Shown here: positions 1-8,142 of the stretch, one piece after another | Position numbering within the stretch: position 1 is the first letter of the stretch | How the letters are laid out: every line of letters begins with the position of its first letter | From: Lachnospiraceae bacterium | GTDB lineage: Bacteria > Bacillota > Clostridia > Lachnospirales > Lachnospiraceae | Assembly: GCA_016293925.1 (NCBI GenBank) | Contig: JAEDCX010000046.1 | Location: forward strand, 1-19,662 | DNA length: 19,662 bases | Reading direction: 5' to 3' | Notes under the pieces: generated by a model | What the model was told of the DNA's origin: nothing | What the model saw: only the letters and a program-made list of their open reading frames with translations | The model's database searches: none | Made by a program: the position numbers and the translations under genes

Positions 1-1467
1 GTGCTCTGCCGCACTCCGAAATCCCTCCGATTCCGGAAGCACAACCCTGGTCCCCACAATCGGAATCACATCTGTCACAGCAGGCTCTCCGCGGGTAATC
101 GTGCCTGTCTTATCCAGGGCTATGATATTGATTTTACCTGTTTCTTCCAGAGAAACCGCTGTTTTGAACAGAATACCGTGCCTTGCGCCAAGACCGTTTC
201 CCACCACAATTGCCACAGGCGTTGCCAACCCCAGCGCACAGGGACAACTGATCACCAGAACAGAGATTCCTCTGGCCAGCGCAAATCCGACTCCCTCTCC
301 CAGCAGCAGCCAGACTGCGATCGTTAACACCGCCAGTCCGATTACAATGGGGACAAATACCCCGGACACTCTGTCTGCCACTTTGGCAATGGGTGCCTTG
401 GTCGCAGCTGCGTCGCTTACCATCCGGATGATTTTGGACAGCGTCGTATCTTCACCTACTTCCGTCGCTCTGCACTTCAGATAGCCGGACTGGTTCATCG
501 TTGCGGCCGATACCCTGTGTCCCACGGATTTATCCACGGGAATGCTCTCTCCCGTCAGTGCGGATTCATTTACTGCACCGCTTCCCTCTATGACTACGCC
601 ATCCACAGGAATACTCTCCCCCGGGCGAACCACGAATATATCTCCGATCGACACCCGGTCAATCTGCACCGCTTTCTCCACTCCGTCCACCAGAAGCGTT
701 GCCTCCCTGGGCGCCAGACGCATCAGACTCTTCAGGGCATCCGTGGTTTTCCCCTTGGATACATCCTCCAGCATTCTGCCTACCGTGATCAATGTCAGAA
801 TCATTGCCGCGGATTCGAAATAGAATTCATCCATATACGCCATGACAGCGTCCATATCTCCCTGCATCTGAGCTCCCGTCATACGAAACAGCACATACAC
901 ACTCCACAGGAATGCAGTCATGGCACCCATGGCCACAAGGGTATCCATGTTGGGGGTTCTGTTCCACAGTCCTCGGAAACCGCTGATGAAGAAATATTGA
1001 TTGATCACCATAATGCCACCGGCGAGCAACAGCTGCAGGATCCCCATTGCCACATGATTCTCTGCAAGCCATGCCGGCAGAGGCCAATTCCACATCATAT
1101 GCCCCATGGAGAGATACATCAGCACCAACAGCAGGACAACGGAGGCAATCAGGCGACTTCCAAACTTCCGCCCATCATCTCTCCTCCGACCGCCAAGACC
1201 ATCCGTTCCACTCCTGTCAGTAGACGCCCCGAAATCGCGAGCTCCCATTTCTCTGCCGCTCCGTGTCTGCTCCTGCAGCGAAGCGCCATATCCTGCCTTC
1301 TCCACTGCGGCTATGACCTGCTCCGGTGTGGCGTCGCCATCCACCCCCATGGTATCGGTAAGCAGACTGACAGAACAGGATGTCACTCCCGGCACTCTGC
1401 TCACTGCCTTCTCCACTCTGGCACTGCAGGATGCGCAGCTCATCCCGGTTACATAATACCGTTTCAT
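1..1467 (-). CDS. copA: Copper-translocating P1B-type ATPase, C-terminal part beyond window
   Basis: Copper-exporting P-type ATPase of the cytoplasmic membrane. Reading leftwards from the ATG at 1467 there are 489 codons without a stop, and the gene runs off the left edge. An N-terminal heavy-metal-associated domain (about residues 3-66) carries the metal motif GMSCASC at 8-14. A charged linker leads to the first membrane helices (about 106-121 onwards). The actuator motif TGES lies at 305-308, the intramembrane metal motif CPC at 408-410 followed by ALGLATP, and the phosphorylation motif DKTGT at 452-456. CPC identifies a Cu(I)/Ag(I)-type pump. About 250 residues (most of the P and N domains and the last helices) should lie outside the window. 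The start is preceded by AAGGA about 10 nt upstream. csoR ends only 20 bp before it, so the two genes should form one copper-induced operon. Confidence 0.96.
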   Translation of the reverse strand, partial: MKRYYVTGMSCASCSARVEKAVSRVPGVTSCSVSLLTDTMGVDGDATPEQVIAAVEKAGYGASLQEQTRSGREMGARDFGASTDRSGTDGLGGRRRDDGRKFGSRLIASVVLLLVLMYLSMGHMMWNWPLPAWLAENHVAMGILQLLLAGGIMVINQYFFISGFRGLWNRTPNMDTLVAMGAMTAFLWSVYVLFRMTGAQMQGDMDAVMAYMDEFYFESAAMILTLITVGRMLEDVSKGKTTDALKSLMRLAPREATLLVDGVEKAVQIDRVSIGDIFVVRPGESIPVDGVVIEGSGAVNESALTGESIPVDKSVGHRVSAATMNQSGYLKCRATEVGEDTTLSKIIRMVSDAAATKAPIAKVADRVSGVFVPIVIGLAVLTIAVWLLLGEGVGFALARGISVLVISCPCALGLATPVAIVVGNGLGARHGILFKTAVSLEETGKINIIALDKTGTITRGEPAVTDVIPIVGTRVVLPESEGFRSAAEH

Positions 1468-1487
1468 ACCAACACGTCCTTTCCCGA

Positions 1488-1823
1488 TTATTTCATCAGC
1501 TTCCGGAGGGTTTCCAACAGTTCCTCCACCACTTCATCCTTACCGGCACGAATATCCCTTACCACGCAATGATGGATATGACTGGCCAGAAGTTCCCTGT
1601 TGAATGCATTCATCGCCGCATTCACCGCTGCGGACTGTACCAGGATATCATTGCAGTACGCATCCTCCTCCAGCATCGTCTGGATTCCGCGTACCTGACC
1701 CTCGATTCTCTTCAGCCGATTGATCAATTTCCTGCGCTGTTCCTCTTCCCGAACGGTTTTCTTCCCGCGGCATGCATGCTCTGCATCCGTACAAACACAT
1801 TTCTCTTTCCTATTATCTGCCAT
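1488..1823 (-). CDS. csoR: Copper-sensing transcriptional repressor CsoR
   Basis: 111-residue all-helical repressor of the CsoR/RcnR (DUF156) family, which releases its operator when it binds Cu(I). The family core RLKRIEGQVRGI is at 36-47. The Cu ligands can be placed by spacing: Cys57 (in AYCNDIL), His82 and Cys86 (in HIHHC). Their intervals of 25 and 4 residues equal those of Mycobacterium CsoR Cys36/His61/Cys65, and Tyr56 precedes the first Cys as in that protein. An N-terminal extension of about 30 residues adds Cys9, Cys11, His16 and Cys18, which is not part of the usual core. The ATG has GAGAGG 6 nt upstream. It is the first gene of the csoR-copA operon and should repress itself through the two operators at 1906-1948. 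Confidence 0.95.
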   Translation of the reverse strand: MADNRKEKCVCTDAEHACRGKKTVREEEQRRKLINRLKRIEGQVRGIQTMLEEDAYCNDILVQSAAVNAAMNAFNRELLASHIHHCVVRDIRAGKDEVVEELLETLRKLMK

Positions 1824-1905
1824 GATAACCTCTCTATTCCTTTCCTGCCCTGAATTCCATATTTTCTTCCCGGTTAGTCCCCTGCTTCATCTCCGGAAGC
1901 ATCAA

Positions 1906-1922
1906 ATACCCCCGGAAGGTAT
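1906..1922. promoter_or_regulatory. CsoR-type operator, copy near the transcription start
   Basis: Inverted repeat ATACC-N7-GGTAT with a GC-rich centre, matching the general layout of CsoR operators. Relative to the csoR promoter (-35 1950-1955, -10 1927-1932) it covers the expected transcription start near 1920. Its centre is 26 bp from that of the second copy. Confidence 0.8.
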
Positions 1923-1926
1923 TTAT

Positions 1927-1955
1927 AATATATACCTCCCGAGGGTATCTGTCAA
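1927..1955 (-). promoter_or_regulatory. csoR-copA promoter
   Basis: On the minus strand TTGACA (1955-1950), a 17-bp spacer and TATATT (1932-1927) form a near-consensus vegetative promoter about 100 bp upstream of csoR. The -35 overlaps the stop codon of the upstream YolD-like gene (1952-1954). No terminator separates the two genes, so some read-through from the SOS pair is possible. Confidence 0.85.
1932..1948. promoter_or_regulatory. CsoR-type operator inside the promoter spacer
   Basis: Second inverted repeat ATACC-N7-GGTAT. It fills the 17-bp space between the -35 and -10 elements of the csoR promoter almost exactly, so bound repressor would exclude RNA polymerase. Confidence 0.82.
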
Positions 1956-2401
1956 TCAGATAACATTCCCATCTCAATCTTCACAATGTCCCTGATCGGA
2001 ATGGTCCGGTTCTCCAGGCATATCCGCCCCTCGTACTCTTCTATTTTCATCACGCTCCCACTGACTGTCACATAGGAACCACCAGCTTTACACATATCCT
2101 CCACGTAAAAAGTGACCGTAACCACCGGCCCTGCCGCCAGCTGTTCTTTGATCCGGCGCAGGCATTCGTCAATCTCCTGCTTCACGGTTTCCGACAGTTC
2201 CATCCGTTCCTCCGTCAGCCTGGCCGTCTCATGGATGGCCTCTTCATGTCCGGTCAATGCCGCAAACGGAGAAAACTGCGCCGATCGGTCCCAGATTGAC
2301 ATCTGCAGTCTCGTCGGTGACACATGATGCGGCAGCGCAATGATATCGTCATAGCGGTGGGCATCGTATTCCGCCTGATTCCGCCCTTCGTCTCCTCTCA
2401 T
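1952..2401 (-). CDS. YolD-like protein, partner of the Y-family polymerase
   Basis: 149-residue member of the YolD-like family, which is commonly encoded next to Y-family DNA polymerases in Firmicutes and their phages. The recognisable family segment is MSIWDRSAQFSPFAALTGHE at about residues 34-53, followed by a helical stretch rich in Glu and Arg and a beta-rich C-terminal half. The ATG overlaps the polymerase stop codon (ATGA at 2398-2401), so translation is probably coupled. YolD-like proteins have been proposed to assist or regulate the polymerase, but the biochemical role is not settled. It shares the LexA-controlled promoter upstream of the polymerase. Confidence 0.88.
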   Translation of the reverse strand: MRGDEGRNQAEYDAHRYDDIIALPHHVSPTRLQMSIWDRSAQFSPFAALTGHEEAIHETARLTEERMELSETVKQEIDECLRRIKEQLAAGPVVTVTFYVEDMCKAGGSYVTVSGSVMKIEEYEGRICLENRTIPIRDIVKIEMGMLSD

Positions 2402-3933
2402 GCTTTATGCCCTCCGATCTGCTGATTGCGTTCTATGGTCATGGCGCCCTCCTCCAGATTCATCCCCTTCAGCACGGCATTCTTGCCGAATTTCTTCTTC
2501 AATTCCAGAACCGCTCTCTGCATCTTCCTCTCCCGGGCCAGTTCCTGTTCCTCCTGCCGTCTTGCCGCCTCGGCCTCCTCGTAATCCGTAAAAAGATCAA
2601 GCTGCTCGCACTCCATATCAGAGGATGCCTGCATCTTATCACTTTCCGTCAGATGTGTGGCGGTCACGTTGATTCTGCGCACCAGCAGAGCCGGATTGAC
2701 AATTCTGTCATAGAGATCCATTATCGCATCCGTAATCAATCGTGTGGATGAGGTAAATCTACCCAGATTTGCCGTGCCATGGGCGTGCTTTGGCACCTGT
2801 CTGCCGTAATGATCCGTTACAATCTGCCCATGATACTGACTTCTTATCCTCTCATCGGACAGATTCTCAATATCATATCCCACATGCAGCACAATCTGAT
2901 CCGTCACCAGATCCTTGTCCACCAGATCCAGCACCAGCAGATCCGTCATCTCCCGCGCAATCAGTTTTCCTTTGTCTGCCGGATACGGGTGCCGCAGCAC
3001 CTGACCCGTGCCGGTACTGCTACTCTCCGGTTTGTAGGCTTTGACATCTGCAATGGTCACCGGTTCATAACCCCACGCATGATCGATCAGAAGCTCCGCC
3101 TGAATGCCGAACAGACGATATAACAGATTCTCGTTATAATATTCGTTCTCTTTGCCCAGCGAACATCTGGCAATGTCTCCCATGGTCATCAGCCCGTTCT
3201 CTTCCAGCTTCCGGGCATATCCGTGACCCACCCGCCAGAAATCCGTCAACGGTCTGTGCGTCCACAATCTGCGCCGATAGCTCATCTCATCCAGTTCAGC
3301 GATGCGTACGCCGTCTTCATCCGGCCTGGCATGCTTCGCCTCTATGTCCATTGCTACCTTCGCCAGGTACAGATTCGTACCGATCCCTGCCGTGGCGGTA
3401 ATACCGGTCTCTTGCAGGATATCCCGGATCATCTTCCTCGCCAGTTCCCGGGGACTCATCCGGTAGATCATCCGGTACTGCGTCACATCCAGAAACACTT
3501 CATCAATGGAGTAAACATGAATATCCTCCGGCGCAACATACCGCAGATAAATCTGATAGATCCGGGTACTGTAATCCATGTAGAGTGCCATTCTGGGCGG
3601 CGCAATCACATAATCCAATGCATATTCCGGATGAGCCGACAGTTCCCCGGCGTGACAGGAAGCACCCGTCATGTGATGCCCGGGTGCCCTCATAAGACGT
3701 TCTCTATTCACTTCACGAACTCGCTGCACGACCTCAAAGAGTCTGGCACGCCCCGGAATCCCATACGCTTTCAGGGAGGGAGAAACCGCAAGACATATGG
3801 TCTTCTCCGTCCGCGTAGGATCCGCTACCACCAGATTGGTCACAAGCGGATCCAGGGAACGCTCCACGCATTCCACGGACGCGTAGAAGCTCTTTAAATC
3901 GATTGCAATAAAAATATGGTTCTGTTCTGACAT
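2398..3933 (-). CDS. Y-family (UmuC/DinB-type) translesion DNA polymerase
   Basis: 511-residue error-prone DNA polymerase of the Y family, expected to replicate across damaged DNA. The palm motif IDLKSFYASVE starts at residue 11 with catalytic Asp12. The second catalytic motif YSIDEVF is at 141-147 with Asp144 and Glu145. A helix-hairpin-helix region follows (about 228-256, RPLTDFWRVGHGYARKLEE). Near the C terminus ECEQLDLFTD contains QLDLF, a textbook beta-clamp-binding pentapeptide, followed by a Glu/Arg-rich tail. Length and the LKSFYAS form resemble the UvrX/YqjW branch rather than the shorter classical DinB. The start has GGAGGG 4 nt upstream. It is co-transcribed with the YolD-like gene, and a GAAC-N4-GTTC LexA site lies just upstream, so SOS induction is expected. 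Confidence 0.94.
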   Translation of the reverse strand: MSEQNHIFIAIDLKSFYASVECVERSLDPLVTNLVVADPTRTEKTICLAVSPSLKAYGIPGRARLFEVVQRVREVNRERLMRAPGHHMTGASCHAGELSAHPEYALDYVIAPPRMALYMDYSTRIYQIYLRYVAPEDIHVYSIDEVFLDVTQYRMIYRMSPRELARKMIRDILQETGITATAGIGTNLYLAKVAMDIEAKHARPDEDGVRIAELDEMSYRRRLWTHRPLTDFWRVGHGYARKLEENGLMTMGDIARCSLGKENEYYNENLLYRLFGIQAELLIDHAWGYEPVTIADVKAYKPESSSTGTGQVLRHPYPADKGKLIAREMTDLLVLDLVDKDLVTDQIVLHVGYDIENLSDERIRSQYHGQIVTDHYGRQVPKHAHGTANLGRFTSSTRLITDAIMDLYDRIVNPALLVRRINVTATHLTESDKMQASSDMECEQLDLFTDYEEAEAARRQEEQELARERKMQRAVLELKKKFGKNAVLKGMNLEEGAMTIERNQQIGGHKA

Positions 3934-3945
3934 AACGCCCTCCGT

Positions 3946-3959
3946 CGAACAAATGTTCT
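3946..3959. promoter_or_regulatory. LexA (SOS) box
   Basis: CGAACAAATGTTCT contains the perfect dyad GAAC-N4-GTTC of Gram-positive LexA sites. It lies 13 bp upstream of the polymerase start codon, directly after a minus-strand -10 (TATAGT at 3971-3966), so bound LexA would cover the transcription start. The matching -35 (TTGCGG, 3994-3989) is poor. Confidence 0.87.
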
Positions 3960-4015
3960 GTTTTAACTATACCACAGACACATTCCTTCCGCAAGAGACC
4001 GTATTTGTTGTCCGC

Positions 4016-5236
4016 TTACGGTTGCTCCTCTTTTCGTCTCCTGTACCGTTTCCGGCACAACAGAATCCCTGCAATCAGCAACAGCGGAAAACATACGGCT
4101 GCCAGTATTCCGATCTTCAGATCGCCGCCCATGCGCTGTGCCACCAATCCCGCCAATGTTGGGCCGCCGGAACATCCCAGATCGCCCGCCAAAGCCAGAA
4201 GGGCGAATACCATCGTTCCGCCATTCTTCAGCGTCGCCGCCGCCATGCTAAATGTCCCCGGCCACATAATCCCTACCGACAATCCGCAGATCCCGCATGC
4301 CGCCAGTGAAACCACCGGCGATGGGACCAGGGTGATTCCAAGATAAGAAAGCACGCACAGGATACCGCTTCCGATCATAAAGCGTTCCAGATTCATCCGA
4401 TCGCCAAACTTCCCATAGAACAATCTGGCGCAGCCCATCAACACGGCAAATGCCATCGGTCCCGCCAGATCCCCCACCGCCTTGGACACCTGCAATCCCT
4501 GTTCCACGAAGGTGGATGCCCACTGGCTCACGGACAATTCACTGGCTCCGGCACATACCATCATACCTGCAAGAATCCAGAACAGGGGCGTCCGCAGCAC
4601 CTGTCCCGGAGAAATACTCTTTGCCCCCTCTTCCACCAGCGGAGCCATCGGCACCCGGGCAAACAGAATGACGTTTCCGAGGGGTACCAACGCCCATACG
4701 CAGGCCAGGATTCTCCAGTTTTGAATCCCCACCCATTGGAAGAAAACGGTGGTAAGCAGAACCACTGCCACCTGCCCCCAGCAATAGAAGGAGTGCAACA
4801 GGCTCATGGCCTTTTCCTTATTCCCGGTGGGACAGCTCTCCATAATAGGGCTGATGAGAACTTCGATCAATCCGCCGCCGATGGCATAGATCACCACTGC
4901 AGCAAGCAGACCCGCGTATGCATTCGGGAGCACCACAGGAAATACAGCCAGCCCCACAATTCCCACAGCCGCACAGATATGCGCAGCCAGAATGGATTTC
5001 CGATAACCGATTTTATCCACCCAGAATGCAGACAGGAAGTCCACCAGCAGCTGTACACCGAAGTTCACGGTGATCAGCATCGTAATCTTTCCCAAAGGAA
5101 TCTGATAGGTGTTCTGTAGCGTCACAAATAACAACGGTGCAAAATTGTTCACAATGGCCTGCACAATATACCCGGTAAAACAGGCATAGATTGTGGGCTT
5201 ATATTGATCTCGGTGCATCCTCACTCTCTCTTTCAT
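4016..5236 (-). CDS. Major facilitator superfamily transporter, substrate unknown
   Basis: 406-residue integral membrane protein with about 12 hydrophobic helices in two halves separated by a central polar loop (around residue 200, EEGAKSISPGQ). The MFS loop 2-3 signature appears in the form DKIGYRKS near residues 74-81. The sequence resembles the sugar/proton-coupled or unassigned MFS permeases of Firmicutes, but nothing visible fixes the substrate. The chosen ATG has AGGA about 9 nt upstream. A second in-frame ATG at 5218 (MHRDQYK) directly follows GTGAGG and is less well spaced. The gene stands between the pot operon and the SOS pair with gaps of 141 and 82 bp, so it is probably its own transcription unit. 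A tentative promoter is TTGATT (5323-5318), 16 bp, TATAGA (5301-5296). Confidence 0.88.
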   Translation of the reverse strand: MKERVRMHRDQYKPTIYACFTGYIVQAIVNNFAPLLFVTLQNTYQIPLGKITMLITVNFGVQLLVDFLSAFWVDKIGYRKSILAAHICAAVGIVGLAVFPVVLPNAYAGLLAAVVIYAIGGGLIEVLISPIMESCPTGNKEKAMSLLHSFYCWGQVAVVLLTTVFFQWVGIQNWRILACVWALVPLGNVILFARVPMAPLVEEGAKSISPGQVLRTPLFWILAGMMVCAGASELSVSQWASTFVEQGLQVSKAVGDLAGPMAFAVLMGCARLFYGKFGDRMNLERFMIGSGILCVLSYLGITLVPSPVVSLAACGICGLSVGIMWPGTFSMAAATLKNGGTMVFALLALAGDLGCSGGPTLAGLVAQRMGGDLKIGILAAVCFPLLLIAGILLCRKRYRRRKEEQP

Positions 5237-5310
5237 ACTCTTTTATCCTGAATCTGTCAGTCTTTTCCCTTCACCAGCCGCTCACAGCCGGCATCTCTAT
5301 AGGTACAGAA

Positions 5311-5338
5311 ACCAGCCAATCAACTCTGACTGGCTGGT
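5311..5338 (-). terminator. Hairpin after potD, possible terminator
   Basis: ACCAGCCA and TGGCTGGT form an 8-bp perfect stem. After one mismatch it continues with 3 more pairs (TCA/TGA) around a 4-nt loop. It lies about 40 bp beyond the potD stop, and on the minus strand it is followed by TTTCTGT, a weak U-tract. It probably ends the pot transcript, at least partly. The tentative -35 of the MFS gene lies within it. Confidence 0.5.
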
Positions 5339-5377
5339 AACCGGTTTTCCTATCGTCTGTTCAGGTCTGTCTGTGCA

Positions 5378-6439
5378 TTAATATGCTTTTACTTTGGTCC
5401 ACAGATCTGCGAAATGCTGTTTCACTTTCATCTCCTGATACAGGAATACCTCATCCTTCTCATAGCCCACCCGGGGAATGTATGCATCAATTCCTGCATA
5501 ATCACCATTCTTCATTTCCTCATACGCACTGGTAACCGGAGAGGTATATCCGACTTCCTCTGTATTGGCAAGTGCATTTTCCTCGTCGGTCATGAAGTCA
5601 ATGAACTTATGGGCAAGATCCGTATTCTCACAATCCTTGGTAACCACCATGCAGTCATACCAGATATTGGTTCCCTGATCCGGTGTGAAATACTCAAGAT
5701 CCTCATTTTCGGTAATCATATATGCGGCATCACCGGAATATACAACAGCCATTGCTTTATTGCCGGAGATCATGTTATCGATTACTTCATCTCCCACATA
5801 CACCGGAGACATACTGTTGCGCTGCTCCACAAGCCATTCATACGCAGCATCAATCTCTGCCGTATCGGTGGTATTCATGGAATATCCCAGTGCCTTCAGT
5901 GCAACCATAAAGGAATCTCTTTCCGAATCATACATATAAATGTTGCCTGCATATTTTGTATTATTCAGAAGCTCCCAGCCGGCAGCAACATCCGCTGCAT
6001 CCACAACGGTTGTGTCATAGATAATTCCCACTGTGCCATAGAAATAGGGAACCGTATACTTATGCTCCGGATCGTAGACCGCATTCTGCATAACGTTTTC
6101 AGACAGATTGTCCGCATTGGTAATCAGACTCCAGTCGATGGGCTGCAGATAATCCTCTTTGATCAGTCTCTCGATCATGTAATCGGAAGGAATCAGAACA
6201 TCATATTTTTCGCCGCTCATCAGCTTGGTATACATAGACTCATTGGAATCAAAGGTGTCATACACCACCTTGCAGTTATTGGCCTTCTCGAACTTGCTGA
6301 TCAGGCTCTTGTCAATGTACTCACCTGCATTGTAGATTTTCAGTGTCACCTTTTTGCTTCCGCATCCCGTGAATAACAGAGAGGATAAAACCACCACTCC
6401 AACCAGGATTGCTGCTGCTAATTTCTTTGCTTTTTTCAT
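5378..6439 (-). CDS. potD: Spermidine/putrescine ABC transporter, substrate-binding lipoprotein
   Basis: Extracellular polyamine-binding protein of the PotD/PotF family, about 353 residues, close to the family length. A signal peptide (about residues 1-25, KKAKK then a hydrophobic core) ends in a lipobox-like LFTGC with the lipidated Cys at 26, expected for a Gram-positive anchored binding protein. Typical family segments include the beginning of the mature part, LKIYNAGEYIDKSLISKFEK, and the YDVLIPSDYMIERL stretch. I chose the ATG at 6439 because GAGGAGG lies 6 nt upstream. The ATG at 6442 is only 3 nt from it, and an upstream TTG at 6454 would overlap the ribosome site. It is the last gene of the operon, 27 bp after potC. 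Confidence 0.95.
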   Translation of the reverse strand: MKKAKKLAAAILVGVVVLSSLLFTGCGSKKVTLKIYNAGEYIDKSLISKFEKANNCKVVYDTFDSNESMYTKLMSGEKYDVLIPSDYMIERLIKEDYLQPIDWSLITNADNLSENVMQNAVYDPEHKYTVPYFYGTVGIIYDTTVVDAADVAAGWELLNNTKYAGNIYMYDSERDSFMVALKALGYSMNTTDTAEIDAAYEWLVEQRNSMSPVYVGDEVIDNMISGNKAMAVVYSGDAAYMITENEDLEYFTPDQGTNIWYDCMVVTKDCENTDLAHKFIDFMTDEENALANTEEVGYTSPVTSAYEEMKNGDYAGIDAYIPRVGYEKDEVFLYQEMKVKQHFADLWTKVKAY

Positions 6440-6466
6440 CATTTTCCTCCTCAATGTTTCTTAACA

Positions 6467-7294
6467 TTATTCCGCCGTGTTCTGTTGGACTTCCAACCGG
6501 CTGAGTTTTTTCTTTTTCCGCCGCGTGACAACGGCCGGAATCACATTTCCCAATACCAATGCAATGAGAATCACCAGAATTACAATGGTTGACAGTGCAT
6601 TGATCGTCGGGTTCGTGCGCTTTGTCATGTTATATACGATAATGGAGATATTCTGAACCCCGTTACCGGTTACGAAATAAGAAATTACAAAATCATCAAA
6701 GGACATGGTAAATGCCAGCAGAATACCCGCATAGATTCCCGGCTTGATACATGGAATAATCACCTTCACCAATGTCTGGAACGGTGTTGCTCCCAGATCC
6801 ATCGCCGCATTGGCCAGGCTATCATCCAGCTTTCGCACCTTGGGATACACACTTGTGATCACATAGGGTGTGCAGAAAATCACATGGGCCATAAGCATGG
6901 TGATATAGCCCTTGGTGATATGCATGGAGGAAAAAAGAATCATCAGGCCGATGGCCGTTACAATGTCCGGATTCATAATGGGAAGATTATTCACATTCAG
7001 AATCGATTCTTTCAATATCCTTCGCTGCTTGGACAGACCGATGGCCGTCAATGTCCCCAGGATGGTCGAAATCACAGTCGCCAGAACCGCAATGCTGACC
7101 GATACATACACCGCACTCATGATCTCACTGTCATTCACCAGCTGTTCATACCATCTCATGGAAAATCCCGTGAAATGGGTCAGTGACTTGGATTCATTGA
7201 ACGAGAAAACCATCGTCACCAGAATCGGCACATAGAAGAACAGGAAACACACTGCAATATATACAATGGAGAAAATTCTCTTTTTCTTCTTCAT
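6467..7294 (-). CDS. potC: Spermidine/putrescine ABC transporter permease PotC
   Basis: 275-residue inner permease subunit with about six membrane helices. The EAA loop that docks on the ATPase is seen at about 162-186 (NAAMDLGATPFQTLVKVIIP, then KPG). The N-terminal segment YVPILVTMVFSFNES and the conserved NPDIVTAIGLMILF stretch near 108 are typical of PotC/YdcV permeases. The start codon overlaps the potB stop (ATGA, 7291-7294), with GGAGG 9 nt upstream, so translation is coupled. It forms the heterodimeric channel with PotB. Confidence 0.95.
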   Translation of the reverse strand: MKKKKRIFSIVYIAVCFLFFYVPILVTMVFSFNESKSLTHFTGFSMRWYEQLVNDSEIMSAVYVSVSIAVLATVISTILGTLTAIGLSKQRRILKESILNVNNLPIMNPDIVTAIGLMILFSSMHITKGYITMLMAHVIFCTPYVITSVYPKVRKLDDSLANAAMDLGATPFQTLVKVIIPCIKPGIYAGILLAFTMSFDDFVISYFVTGNGVQNISIIVYNMTKRTNPTINALSTIVILVILIALVLGNVIPAVVTRRKKKKLSRLEVQQNTAE

Positions 7295-8121
7295 TGCTCA
7301 CTGCCTCCTTCCATCTTCTCCATCTTCTTGGTGACTCGGATCATAATCAGAATCACCACAGCCAGAATCAGGGAGATCGCACTTCCGAAGTTCCAGTCAC
7401 CCACAGAAACAAACTGTTCCTCGATCAGGTTTCCGATAAGTACGTACTGGCCGCCGCCCAGCAGTTTCGGAATGACAAACGTGGAGATCGCCAACAGAAA
7501 TACCATGGTAATTCCGTTGATCACACCCGGAATGGACATTTTGAAGATGACCTTCCAGAAGGTCTGCCATTTGTGTGCACCAAGGTCATAGGATGCTTCG
7601 ATCAGGGATTTATCCATCTTCGCAAGCGATGTATGGATCGGAATCACCATAAACGGAAGCAGGTCACACACCAGGCCGATGATCACCGAGAAATCGGTAT
7701 ACATCATCGTGACAGGATCCAGACCGATGGCTGTCAGTATGGAATTAATGATTCCGTTGTCAGACAGCAGACTGATCCAGGCATAGGTACGCAGCAGGGT
7801 ATTGATCCACATGGGAACCGTTACCGCCAGAATCAGCAGACCCTGCACCTTCTCGCTGAATCTTGTAATCTGATAGGCCAGCAGATATCCCACCACCAGA
7901 CAGATTCCCGTGGTAATAATACCCAATTTGAAGGATCTGGCGAATACCTGCAGGTAGATCGGTTCTGCAATTTTCTTAAAGTTGTCAAACGTAAACTGAA
8001 TGTTGACCAGGGAGTTGCCACCGGTTGTTACGGAATACAGCACAATCAGGACAAGCGGTATCACGATCAGCAGAAAAGACCACAGGATGTATGGTCTGAC
8101 AAGACTCTTAAAATGTTTCAT
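7291..8121 (-). CDS. potB: Spermidine/putrescine ABC transporter permease PotB
   Basis: 276-residue permease subunit with an N-terminal helix at about 11-30 and roughly five more. The EAA loop is at about 175-199 (EASYDLGAHKWQTFWKVIFK, then IPG). The segment VPMWINTLLRTYAWISLLSD near 102-121 is characteristic of PotB-type permeases. It starts 21 bp after potA and ends inside the potC start codon. Confidence 0.95.
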   Translation of the reverse strand: MKHFKSLVRPYILWSFLLIVIPLVLIVLYSVTTGGNSLVNIQFTFDNFKKIAEPIYLQVFARSFKLGIITTGICLVVGYLLAYQITRFSEKVQGLLILAVTVPMWINTLLRTYAWISLLSDNGIINSILTAIGLDPVTMMYTDFSVIIGLVCDLLPFMVIPIHTSLAKMDKSLIEASYDLGAHKWQTFWKVIFKMSIPGVINGITMVFLLAISTFVIPKLLGGGQYVLIGNLIEEQFVSVGDWNFGSAISLILAVVILIMIRVTKKMEKMEGGSEQ

Positions 8122-8142
8122 CCTCTACCTCACCTTTCCCGA

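Noticed and set aside
517..1572. 351-codon plus-strand open frame opposite copA
   Set aside because: Mirror frame of the copper ATPase. The minus strand reads HMA, TGES, CPC and DKTGT motifs in order, so the plus frame is not a gene.
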